Positions 41,933 through 64,000 of a DNA stretch of 64,000 nt are shown here, one piece after another. The DNA lies in contig OY811972.1 in the NCBI GenBank assembly GCA_963681505.1, forward strand, positions 1,881,663 to 1,945,662, in the 5' to 3' direction. Source of the DNA: Eunapius fragilis (Eukaryota; Porifera; Demospongiae; Spongillida; Spongillidae). A model generated the notes under the pieces. The model worked only from the letters and a program-made list of their open reading frames with translations, did no database searches and was not told the origin of the DNA. Each line of letters begins with the position of its first letter. Position 1 is the stretch's first letter. The translations under genes were made by a program, and so were the position numbers.

Positions 41933-43189
41933 AATGGAAGGGCTTGGCTGAAATGAAGATGATGTTATAGGATTTAAAATATTTTGTATGGCTTAATCTT
42001 CACTCCATGAAGACTTCGTTATATGTGCTGAACGTTATAAGGAAGATATTTATTTAATGATGGTAACATTCTTCAGGTGCCATTTATAAAACAAGAACTT
42101 CTGCAGTACCTGAATAAGTATGGAGATCACCACTAAGTGAAATTTTTTATCATGTTGCCAAGGCAAACAATATTGAAGTAAAAATTCATGCATTAAGCGA
42201 TTTGTAGGCAACTTCAACTCTCTTATTTTAAGAAGAATATTGGAAGGAATTGGGAAAAAATAGTAGGGCTATTAGACCAAGAATTTTCTAACCTACACGA
42301 ATTCTGTCTTGTTTTTGCCAACCTATAGGCTCCAATTTTTATTTTATGGTAGTTATAAACTACATCAACGCTCCGGTACCAATCTACGACACCAAAACGA
42401 ATGAAACTAGTCCAGGGGTTATATAATGAGTCAAAGTTGATTCTGAATGTGTCGTGGTGGAATCGTTCCAATTATTGCGCGGTACGTACGTTTCCCAGTA
42501 TACTATTTTATAAGGTAAAAATGTACTTATGCATACATGCATATAAATAGCATGTAAGGCTTCTACAAAGAGGATTGACGAGAGGTTGTCAGAGGCAAGA
42601 AACCGCAAAGGGGGTTGAGATTGCTCTCTATTTTTACTGCTATTGTTCTGGGGGAAAGGACACCCTTGTGTATCATATATATGTTCCTAATTGATGGAAA
42701 GGTGCTGTTTGCATAAATTACTTAATTAAGAAGATATTTATAAATCAACTCGCTATACATAGTTTACAGGCTCACCCTGCATGACGGCTAAATCCCCAGT
42801 GATGAAGTATGGATCAAGCTAGGACCTCTGCAAGGCTGGAGAGACAGGCACTATGTACTCTATAGCATTGGAATGTTAAAACTGTGTGTATTTTCATCAC
42901 TAAGGTTGTCATCCACCTACCAGCTTTCTGAACACCTGGCATCTTGAAACATCAATAAAGTTTATGCACTCACTGGAAATTTTTGTTATCGAATAATACA
43001 TTAACAGCATTAAATCTTACTGCCTTAGCAATATCAGCTTGAACAATGAATGCCTGCATAAATGTTGACTTTATAACCGTTTAGCTCCTATACCTTTGAC
43101 CTAGTTAATATGCTAATTTCGACTGGGTGCTATAACTTAGTTAGAGAATTAAACAAATGTGAGGGGAACATACTGAATATGTCAAAATC

Positions 43190-43930
43190 CACATGCACAA
43201 TATATATTATACGTACATCAAAAACATAATCACGCTTGCAGCCAAATGCTTTAATTTGTGTACACCTGTACACATATTACATTTTGCTTCACTGTAGTAG
43301 TACCACTGTTTAAAAAAGAGCCTAGAAGTAATCGAGGACACGATATGGTAAGTATACAATATGAAATTATTCATGCGGAAGGTTTTGCAGTAAAATGTGT
43401 ACATAAAATAGTCCTCTGTAGAAAAATTATTTCATTGCAATCATACCAACGAGAAATAGGACTTGTGTAAGCAGGAATGCTATACAAGTGCATAATAAAT
43501 GTTTCATGTAGCCTCAGTTGTACCACTGCACCGTCTCAGACAGATAACAATCAAACAAATTGCGCTTTTAATTAATTATCTGTTGTGTACACAATGATGT
43601 GCATTTTAAATTATAAGTGTGATTACATACAAAGATAAGGTAGGGGAAGTAAATTGTGCTCCCCTGTACGCAAATTACCCAATATGTGTACAGGTGTACA
43701 CACGGATGCAAACAGACACAATATACTGTGCATGGTGCACCTTTGTGTTAGCAGTTTTATGTCTTGTATCTTGGTGTGCTCTACTACTTGATATGGCTTA
43801 CAGTTAGCCTGTATGTAGCTGTCTCTAAACAGAGCTGTGGCACTGGCAAAGACACAGATTAAAGATACTTACTTCTACTATTTTGTTTTGTATTTATATT
43901 AGGAATAAACACCTCGCTGGAATAAACTAA
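43190..43930. repeat. Dispersed repeat family R2, copy 3 (internally deleted)
   Basis: Parallels 22200-22560 and then 23280-23760, skipping the coding middle. It retains GTGTACACCTGTACACATAT near 43258 and the hairpin with ATATGTGTACAGGTGTACAC near 43681. Confidence 0.7.
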
Positions 43931-44429
43931 TAGTTTTACGATATGGGATTGTGGCAGCGAATGGGATGTACGATCGACCTATAGAATAGGTAGGCACTGC
44001 GGAATCTGTGATTGTAGACCGTAAAATCATAGACGTCAGATGAAAAATTTTCTGTTTGCAATTTAAATTTTTTTAATTGACACCATTTGGTAAAAACGAT
44101 CTAGTAGCTTCATTATGTATCGTTATGGCTTACTATGAATTCAGAACGACTGCCGAATTCGTCAGCAATAGACCCGACTAGTTTTTATGTTTTAAAACAC
44201 GCACCGTATTTCTTAAGTGTTGTTCAAATCGAATACAGTTTAGGTAGATAGGCAATGTTCGATATGTTCCATGTTTTATTTCATCTTGCTGGCATCCTAT
44301 ATGTATTTAGAGATAAATTAATGTTATACTATGAAAACGTGTGCCATAATACAACAACTTTAAGAACAGCATCGATTCAAAGAATAGGAATCATAATTGA
44401 ATTAATGGCACTTGGTAACTGGACCTTGG

Positions 44430-44718
44430 ATGAAGCATTTTTATGCCAGTTGAAGACAGAAGAGGCACCTTCACCCCATTTGTCCTTTCTGTGGACGGAC
44501 TACTACACAAAGAGGCTAGTCACTTCCTACAGCACATGGCCACTGCTCTGTCTTCCAAGTGGGACAAAGCCTATTCCATTACCAGCAGCTATGTCATATC
44601 ACGGCTTGCTTTTGCAGGGGTTCGAGCAGTGAGCCTCTGTCTTAGAGGATCCCGCACCAAATGGAGAAGTGGGCTGGGGTTTGAAGATGGTGCTCCTCTG
44701 GCCTCATTCATGGATTAA
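44430..44718 (+). pseudogene. C-terminal fragment of a retroelement-like protein
   Basis: The plus frame reads FTPFVLSVDGLLHKEASHFL, then YSITSSYVISRLAFAGVRA and RGSRTKWRSGLGFEDGAPLA, ending at a stop at 44716-44718. I recognise this ending from repetitive polymerase-like proteins of sponges and cnidarians but cannot name the family. It appears different from the 401-1453 family. The preceding frame at 44255-44460 has no similarity I can see. Confidence 0.5.
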
Positions 44719-45059
44719 ATTTATTGTCTTATTATTTCTCTTTTTTTAAAAATCACTTATCATCTAATTGTATGTATTTCATGTCCACCTTAAGAGTATT
44801 TATCCTATGTATTATATGGCTTCGCTTTTAAACTTTTTATGCCAGTCAGCATATGACTAACATAGATATTGTGCCTGCTATCAATACCTGCATGCATAAT
44901 TTGAAGTTGCTAAGAGTTAACCCTTCTATAGTTCTCACTTTCAAGACAGATGCTTTTGGTACTATAGCAGTGTGGAGCATGAAACATTCAATGAAATAAT
45001 TGCATTACTAATATAAGGTGTAATTGATGTAATAAAGAAACAGATGGATGATTATCTCA

Positions 45060-45760
45060 GAGGTGAACTTGCTACACTGTCGCCATCCAAATGTTATCAA
45101 TCAAAATCTGCTCCAGTGCACAGTATGTTAGCAGAGCAAACACTTTGAATTATCAACTCAGGAGGGCACCCAATGCCAAGATAGGCTTTATAGATGGAAA
45201 GGTAAAAGCAATGAAAAATAAGACTATGTCATGGTTGTCAACCAAATCTTCAACAGAACAGAGCAAAATGATATCTTTCTCAACAAAAAGAGCTTGTAGA
45301 ATTTAACTAATTCAACAAAAACGTGAAGAAACCCTACAATAATGCAGAATGAAAGGCACAAGGAAAAGCATCAGAAGATTGATCAGAGAGAAAGAAAGAG
45401 AGTGGATAAAAAATGGCTTCTGTATACAGAGATATAAGCACTTTAGATGAAGTGTTTCCTGAAATTACACAGGAGCAGCAAACCATCATTTCCAGAGCAT
45501 ATACTAATTTAAATTCTCTGCTAGGTTCATGTGTAAATCACAAGTGGTATGTAAATTTCAGCAATGTGCTATACAATGGGGCATGTTGTAAAGATAAGTC
45601 ATAAAGCAAAGTTACCAAATCTAACAATTACATATTGGACAATGGATGAATCTGAAGAAGGAATTGATAATACAATTACAGTTATTGAAATGCTTGTGAA
45701 CTATTTAACTGGTGATTTAGAGTTTGTGGCCGATGGAGATGATATCCTTCAATGCTAAAT
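45060..45760 (+). pseudogene. Decayed ORFs of an unidentified mobile-element protein
   Basis: Three short plus-strand frames follow one another: 45091-45306, 45413-45604 and 45564-45758. Adjacent ones appear to be pieces of one protein: MISFSTKRACRI, then a Lys/Arg-rich stretch, then DEVFPEITQEQQTIISRAYT and a Trp/acidic stretch (YWTMDESEEGIDNTITVIEM). The style is that of a transposon-encoded protein with frame breaks. No family can be named. Confidence 0.3.
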
Positions 45761-46019
45761 GATATTGTGCTTGATGGTGTGCATGCTTGCCAGTTTTTTG
45801 TAAAATATACAAGTGATGAAATTAATATATCTTTTAGTGATGAGCCTTTTATAAGTCTTACCTATATCTTATTTGCAATGTTCGGAATTTATATCTTAAT
45901 GGCAACGTTATGACTTGTTTTTCCTCAACCGTCACAGTGTTTATTGCGATTACGCATTGATCGCTGTACTAAAAAAGGAATTCTGCTCTTTCAAATGATA
46001 ATAATATTGTAATCCTTTG

Positions 46020-57494
<11,475 letters not shown>

Positions 57495-57520
57495 TGTTCT
57501 CTGCACTGTGTTGAAGTAAA

Positions 57521-57592
57521 CTGTTTGCGTTATAGGACAAAAAAATGCGACAATATTTGGCATCGCTATCCGCAAACAGCAAGCTGTTTGCG
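57521..57592. promoter_or_regulatory. CTGTTTGCG repeats upstream of gene C
   Basis: CGCAAACAG (57571-57579) and CTGTTTGCG (57584-57592) form a perfect 9-bp inverted repeat with CAAG loop. A third CTGTTTGCG is at 57521-57529, about 27 nt upstream of the start codon. The NRF-1-like promoter of A and B is not present here. A regulatory role is only a guess from position. Confidence 0.3.
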
Positions 57593-58236
57593 TCTTGCAA
57601 CCCTGAGTTATTTGGTAGGATAAAAATAGAACAAACTGTTCCTCACTTGTTTGTTACCCGCAACCGTGTGTGACATAGTGCTGAGTTATGCAGTTATGTG
57701 CTACAAAACATTTATGAAACCACCAATAGTGAACGATGGGTAGATGATGACGTGATATGCATGCCGGAAAGTTAATACATCTAAGTCATCAGGCGAGTAA
57801 AGAGTTGCAGCTAGTTTATTTCACCGTAAGAGGCAGAATCAAGCTACCGTACTTACACATTGCTAATGGCTTCACCAAGTTGTGTACACAACTTAATCAT
57901 TTATAGAAAGGCCCGGCCTCGACATGCATATCACGATCGCGTTGGTCCGTCTCGGCTCGCACAAGGGTTATATAAACTCCCATATATAATCGTGGAAAAC
58001 TATCTCCACAAACGATTTAAATCCATGCATTATGACATGAAAATTCCTGAACTTTCATCATGCACCATTCCGTCGTATCTAGATATCAGTAGAGCTCTTT
58101 CATCTCGTGACTTAGAATTGGCCGCTGGAGGACTCTCTTTTAGGCTTTGATACACAAAAGCCTAAAAGCCTATATACGGTCTTATCAAGTCTATTTAAGC
58201 AAAAGTACCTATTTGGGTGTTAAAAAAAATAAGGAA

Positions 58237-58524
58237 ACAAGTAAATAAAAACATTCTCTCTGAGAAAGTTAGTGGGATATAGGTTTTGCAGGCAAATAGT
58301 ATACTGCATGGTGTAAAAAGCAAGGAAACAAGTTTTATCAGAAGGGAAAATGTATTTAGCACAGAAACAGCATATATGCCTTAGTCGAAGTGTGCTAAAT
58401 ATAGGACTATTACATTTTCCCATCTGATAAAACTTGTTTCCTTGCTTTTTACACCAGTATACTATTTGCCTGCAAAACCTATATCCCACCAACTTTCTCA
58501 GAGAGAATGTTTTTATTTACTTGT
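58237..58524. mobile_element. Long hairpin (MITE-like) element, 288 bp
   Basis: Two arms of about 130 bp are near-perfect inverted copies: ACAAGTAAATAAAAACATTC outward on the left pairs with GAATGTTTTTATTTACTTGT on the right. The stem continues through GTGTAAAAAGCAAGGAAACA to TGTATTTAGCACAG. The loop is about 58366-58394. Only a few mismatches and 1-nt indels are seen. A relative lies at 40100-40545. No clear target duplication was found. Confidence 0.85.
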
Positions 58525-58925
58525 ATTATTGTGGTCTAACACATGTCTAACATTTGTAAAAAGACTTGCGTCCTCGGAGCGCGAGTTATACGTATCAAAA
58601 GCACCAAAACTATGTTTTCGACCACCATATAGCGGACAATAATGCAATTAACGCAATTAAAGCCCACGCGTCATGTGACCATGAGAGAGCTCTATAAGCT
58701 ATAGACACTGAAACCGAGAGAGTTCAAGGACTTTTAATTGGAGCCTATTGGAATTATTAGAATACAAGAAACATTTAGTTTGCAGAGCTATGCATAGTCT
58801 GCACACCAACTGTATGCAGACGGGTATCATTGAAGTGTTCATGTGCAGACGTCTGCATACGAACACTTCAAAAAGATACTCGCTCATCTGCATATGGTTA
58901 GCATGCAGACTCCGCACAACTCTGT

Positions 58926-59285
58926 TTACTGAATGCTGTGGCGCAGTGACGAAAGATGCAACACATTGAATGTATTGGCAGTTTCACATCCAACTTCATG
59001 TCCAGCACAAAGCTGAAGAGTACCAGCAGCCTCTAGTACATCAGACTTGATAACAGAAGGAACTGCCTTGCTAATAATTCTTCTGATTATCTCACCAACA
59101 CAAATGGGGCGCACTCCTGGACATTTATCAAGGGCAATAAGACGGTTGGCAGTGAGTGCTGCAATACCTTGAGGGTCAACATAAATCGTACATATTTTTC
59201 GTGCAACCAAGGCGAGGCTATTGCAGAGATCAGTGGAGGCACGCTGAAAAGAATTGCATAAGCGTCTTACATGTGTAGTATTCAC
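58926..59285 (-). pseudogene. Reverse-transcriptase fragment of a non-LTR retroelement
   Basis: The frame includes IYVDPQGIAALTANRLIALD, KCPGVRPICVGEIIRRIISK and LQLCAGHEVGC, which I recognise as the N-terminal fingers region of a reverse transcriptase common in sponges and cnidarians, with RLIALDK-PGVRPI-VGE as signature. The catalytic YxDD is not included. It is likely the same element class as the 401-1453 C-terminal ORF. Confidence 0.6.
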
Positions 59286-59342
59286 ACAGGTTACGCGTGT
59301 TGTACACTTTTGTATACATGTATATGTAAGTGCATCACATGT

Positions 59343-59503
59343 TCTCTCTCTCTCTCTCTCTCATTCTCTCTCTCTCTCTCTCTCGCTCACTCACTCACTC
59401 ACTCACTCACTCACTCACTCACTCACTCACTCACTCACTCACTCACTCACTCACTCACTCACTCACTCACTCACTCACTCACTCACTCACTCACTCACTC
59501 ACT
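59343..59503. repeat. (CT)n followed by (ACTC)n microsatellite
   Basis: CT repeats cover about 59343-59386. A nearly perfect tetranucleotide run of about 29 units follows to 59503. Located in the 3' flank of gene D, matching the CT tract position in A and C. Confidence 0.95.
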
Positions 59504-59734
59504 CTCTTTCGCTCACAGTGAGCATCTGGGGGTCCATTAATATACCTGCTGACAAAAACAATTCTCTCTACTTACGAACAATAGATAATAGGGCATTAAA
59601 AACACTTGGACATGCATAATTCAATGCCTCATATGGCATGAGGTACACTAACTAAAGCACACTTTTGGTATACATTTATGCACCTATAGGTATAGTTAGA
59701 GCAAATGATGACAGCATTACAATATGTATATCCA

Positions 59735-62700
59735 TTAATCTGACATAGTTGGTTCATACACATCCTCATTGCACTCAGGGGCATCCATGCCTTCGTAGTA
59801 CTCCGAATCTTCAACTTTCTTCTTCTCGATACATTCCCTCCGTGCCTGGTATCTCACTGAAGGTGCAGTTGGGGGTACGTGGATCTCTTTGACCACCTTT
59901 TTCTTATTCCTCTTCACGATTCTGTTCCGTAGTTTTAACAGGACGAGTTCATATTGAGGTAAATGTTTAATACAAAGGGAAGGGTATCATGTGGTTACTT
60001 ACACAAATGTCACAGTGATGACTAGCAGGACAAGTAGAAGACATATAAAGAGGCCCCCAATGACACCTCCCGAAATAGCACCACTTGTTAGGGTGTCATA
60101 ACTAGAGCCATGGGCTGCAGATGATGCGTGTAAGGAAATTATCACCATAGAGCATGTGTGCATCCTTAATATAATGGCTTACTGGAGGTATCAGTCAGCT
60201 TGATAAGCAAGGTATTCAGTTCAATAGTGGAGATGCCCAGTGTTGTGTTTACAAATGTATGGTACTCTTGTGGGCAATACAGGTTGGCAGATGCAATGTC
60301 GTAATACAGATAGTCGGATGTTCTGATCACAAGGCTAGCATCCAGATAGCCACTATCCTGAACACACACTAAGTCAATGGTGACGTTTTGGTATGCACTG
60401 TAGGCTCCATTCAGCTGGACATTTGAGAGTCTTGTACCACTGGGTGCTCCCACCTGTCCATTGTAATAGAGCACAGAGGAGAAATATGAGTTGGTTATGT
60501 AGTACCACATGTACTCTGGTCCTGGTAGTGATGTCCATGTTAGCGTTAGTGATAGTGGACCTCCTCCAGACAGTGGCACAACCTGAGCAGTTTCCACTTG
60601 ATCATCACGCTTGGCCACAACTATATGTGAAAGCATCGATGATGGAATGACTAAATGCCAAACAGCAATTCCCATTTTGTCATACAAAAAACAGATAGCA
60701 TCATTACCAGATTGAGCAGTAACTGTAAATTTCAGTCCAGCCAAAATGGGGTAACGTCTCAGTGATCTTAAAACCCTTGCTTCACATTTCTCCTGCCTAT
60801 TGCTGGTGACCACACCCATATGTTTAACTTCATAAGTACCAGCATCTGATTCAACAGTATTCATGATGGTCAGAGTGGTACTGTCTGGACTTATCATGAC
60901 TCGACCTCCTGCTGTTATAGGATTGCCCTCATGATACCAAGTAAGTGATCTCAAATACTGGGTGACATCAATTTCTGTGACATTTACACTCAACACAATG
61001 CTTTGAGGTGGTACAAATGGTATGGTAGGATTGAGGCTTGAGGTGATAAGACCTGTGGGGTAATATGGAAGTGATGATAGATACTGCAATATCACTTACT
61101 TTGTACACTAATGTCTGCCTTTCCAACTCCAAGTGTGGATGTCCCACTGTTCACAACACAGTAGTAATGTCCAATGCTGGGATGATTGAGGCCAATGGTC
61201 ACAGTAGCATTGGAGGCCTGAGGGCTATCTGAGTATAATGTACTTGAATACAAGGCTGCCCTCCAAGTGTAGGTTACTCCAGGTGGGAGAGGAGGATTAG
61301 AGTGGCAGTAAAGAGCTACAGTTGAGCCAATAGTGAAGGGACCATTGGGAGGATCAGTGGTTACCGTGACATCATAAGACACCTGCTCTGTAAGGTGGAG
61401 TGAAATGCAACACTACATCAATATCATCAATAGCTGTATGGATGTAAGCCATCATTACCATTGAGGCATGATATAACAGCATCCTTGTCATGACCACAGT
61501 TGAGAGTACCAACATTTCCAAAGATACAATCTCTCACATGGGATTCACTACCAGTACATGATATGTTGCTAAGAACTGGACCAGTGTTTGTACGATATTT
61601 GTCTGATGATATTTTAACACCTGCAATAAGTGGATACAAGTTAATCCATAGCACAAATATAAGATAATATTCACATACCTGTGGCATTTATGCCAAGTGA
61701 TCTACATACTATCAGTGCAGCTGTCTTGTCAATTCCACTGACACACACACTTGCCCAGAATCCATCTCTCTTACATATTTTCAACCTTCCTTCTCTGGTT
61801 GACGGACCATCAGCTAAAAATACATTGCCATTGGAGCACTGTGGGATGTTTGTGGAGGGCCCAAGACATGATACCCCTGCACTGTTATTTGAGGTGCTGG
61901 AAAGTGTGATATAAAACTGATTATATATATTGTAGTTAGTTAGCCTTTGAACTGAGCTGTTGGAACACTGTACAATGGAAGCTTCATTGCCACTGCAGTA
62001 GACATTGAAAACTTCAAGTAATGTTGTTCCTTTACCAAAGTATGATCCTCTATATGGTACTGCCCCTGTTGATTGTGTTATACAATTAGATGCAGTGACT
62101 AACTTTAAACAGTGCTTGTACTCACATTGATATGGATATCTAAGCTGTCTGCACACCACCAGGGCATTGTTGTAGCTCCACCCACTGTCATAGATAGCCA
62201 CCCACACTCCACTACGGCACACTTCAACACGTCCTTCATATGCAGTACTACCATCAGCCAGACGTACTCGTCCCTCTGTGCAACTTGAGCTCACTATGCA
62301 GGTGGAGTTGAACGTAAAATATACTACAGTTGAGGTAAAATACAATTATTACCATAGCAACGAATTCCAACATCATAACTGTGACCATAAGGAGCACCAG
62401 TAGTATAGCCGCAGTCCTCCAACTTTATCTCACTTCCAAGGCAGGATATCTGTGTTACAACCAATGATCCAGACCCACCTCCATAGTATGATTGATCGTA
62501 ATAAGGACTGCCATAATACTGTGCTGTACCAACTAAAGGGAATTATATATGGTTAGCCAATTTAGCACCAGTGAAGCAGTGTCTAACTTTCTTACATGAA
62601 GTGTTTCCAAACATTTGCTTGCAGACAACATTTGGAGCATTATTATCCCAGCTATATACTGCATAAAATGAGGTCCATGAACCATTGATACACATCTCCA

Positions 62701-64000
62701 GCCTTCCTTCAGTTGGAGTGTAGCCATTGACCAAGTGAACACTACCAGATGTACAAGGAGCTGAGTGAATGATATATTTAAGAGAATAGACAGTAAGCAT
62801 ATGAATTTACTTCATTAGTATGCACTTTATAAGTGAACGGGGTTAAGTATTTACAAGCAAATACATTTCTTTGTTTGCTACCTGACAAAGTACACAGGTA
62901 GGTTGTACATGCACATCAATCACTCACCTTGGCACTTCACCCCACTCTCTTGTCCTCTGTGGCAGTGATGAATACCAACAGGATATGAATATGAAGAGCA
63001 ACTTAGCAAACTGTTTTCTGTACCACTGCAGGATGCACCATCCAACACAAATGGATTTTGGCTTGGTCCAAATGGAGCAATTGAATAAAGAGTAGCACCT
63101 GTGAAAATATGCATAAATGTGGATGGGGCAGAATGAGTGTACCTAGTGTGTGACAGCTATTACGAAGTCTTGTACGACTGATAGTTATCAATAGAATAAT
63201 GTACCTGTCCTTGAATAATTGAGTTGCCTGCAAACAATTTCCGCAACTCCATAGTTCTGAGGATTGCACACAGACCCCCATATGGTGACTCCAGGACTGG
63301 ACTGGACACATAGCTCAATTCTTCCTTCATGTGCTGTTGGTCCTCCAGCCAAACGAACTGATCCTGGTTGGCAGCCTTCAAGGAAAAGTAAATGAGTGCT
63401 TGAATACACGTCATAACTTCGTTGGGTGTATGGCTATGCTTGCATTATAGCTAGGTACGGTTGCCCCTATTTGCCATTCATGATATGATTATCAAATTGT
63501 AGGTCGCCATCTGTATGATCTTGTAGGCCAGTTTTAGATAGTGCAGTTATTACACAATATAGCTTTCATTATTTTTATAAATGCTTGAACTTGCCATCAT
63601 TATTTGGGTAGTTTTCACATCTCAAGCCAGCGCTGTTCTGATCGTTGTAAATAAAATTGGAGGTAGAACATGTTGATAAATATAACTCATTTCCATTACA
63701 GATCAGGTTATTAAATATAACTGGTGCAGTCCCGGCTCCAAAATAATTATCAGCATAAATGAAAACGGCTGTATCCATAAGTGAAAAGAGAATTAACGGT
63801 GCGATATATTTAGATGCAGCAACTGACCTGGATTTTGAAAGCCTAGCTGCCGGCAAGCAACCAGACCTTCACGTGAGTCCCAACTGCTCCCTCCATATAT
63901 CGTTCCCCACACTCCATTATTGCACACCTCCACACGTCCCTCGTTCCAATTACTGCCATTGACTAGACGTAAACCCAATCCACTGCACGGTCCTGTTAAT
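59735..64000 (-). CDS. Receptor gene D, 3' part (SRCR3 to tail); 5' end beyond the window
   Basis: Fourteen exons, the first five and the promoter lying outside. Exons 5' to 3': e6 63828-63992; e7 63595-63768 (GC donor); e8 63205-63375; e9 62928-63098; e10 62596-62760; e11 62353-62532; e12 62126-62293; e13 61679-62065; e14 61459-61620; e15 61100-61387; e16 60708-61052; e17 60183-60620; e18 60003-60114; e19 59735-59921. All exon lengths keep frame. SRCR4 is the short form (NPQNYGVAE) like gene A, without the tyrosine insert. The tail is the longest of the set: IVKRNKKKVVKEIHVPPTAP, SEYYEGMDAPECNEDVYEPT and MSD at the end. The intron between e16 and e17 happens to lack stops and is open in frame. 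No lesion was seen in the visible part. Confidence 0.85.

Noticed and set aside
57860..58150. 96-codon plus-strand frame
   Set aside because: No motif, no paralogue in the window and no splice or flank evidence.
60166..61095. Single 309-codon frame in gene D as one exon
   Set aside because: It reads through an intron that lacks stops by chance. Donor and acceptor sites and the other three copies show exon 16 and exon 17 are separate.

Overview
This is animal (metazoan) genomic DNA: intron-rich, AT-rich between genes, full of microsatellites and transposons, with no bacterial operon structure. Many introns are very short (about 40-220 nt). The genes are scavenger-receptor-cysteine-rich (SRCR) and immunoglobulin (Ig) membrane receptors in tandem. 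Both points fit a sponge (demosponge) best, but this is inference and another early-branching or marine invertebrate is possible.

The core of the window is a head-to-tail array of four paralogous receptor genes, all on the minus strand: A (10927-20162), B (26619-36685), C (46982-57494) and D (59735 to beyond 64000, 5' end missing). I resolved the exons from splice signals, reading phase and comparison of the copies. A and B have 19 coding exons, C has the same 19, and D shows the last 14. Each predicted protein has a signal peptide, seven SRCR domains (almost all split by a central phase-1 intron), two Ig-type domains, an unassigned membrane-proximal domain, one transmembrane helix and a short tyrosine-containing tail. 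They are probably cell-surface recognition or adhesion receptors. Copies differ in the SRCR3-5 region, introns, promoter and tail, while exons 13-17 are nearly identical. Gene B has a different tail and a lost splice acceptor with an in-frame substitute. Gene C has a 1-nt frameshift in exon 4 and a different upstream region. An orphan B-type tail exon near 9.1 kb shows that another copy once existed.

The array is littered with mobile DNA, and several insertions have precise boundaries because paralogous empty sites lie in the same window. At 2042-6335 is a Ginger-like cut-and-paste transposon with 4-bp target duplication TACC. It carries a gypsy-integrase-type DD35E transposase joined to a Ulp1-type protease and a PHD finger. 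A decayed 1.86-kb relative at 16407-18265 (duplication GGCC) sits in intron 2 of gene A. At 30468-32943 a 2.5-kb element with imperfect inverted repeats and TTAT duplication sits in intron 7 of gene B and carries a 31-bp minisatellite. Also present are a deleted hAT element (7852-9100), fragments of a non-LTR retroelement (401-1453, about 21790-22190, 58926-59285), a scrambled gypsy integrase fragment (53249-53650), a possible piggyBac relic (about 22540-23230), large fold-back structures (37200-38530, 40100-40545, 58237-58524) and dispersed repeats.

Layout: 1-9.1 kb nested transposons; 9.1-10.9 kb relic exon, repeats and 3' flank of A; 10.9-20.3 kb gene A; 20.3-26.6 kb repeats; 26.6-36.8 kb gene B; 36.8-47 kb fold-back DNA and decayed mobile ORFs; 47-57.5 kb gene C; 57.5-59.7 kb hairpin element and retroelement fragment; 59.7-64 kb gene D. 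I found no tRNA, rRNA or CRISPR array.
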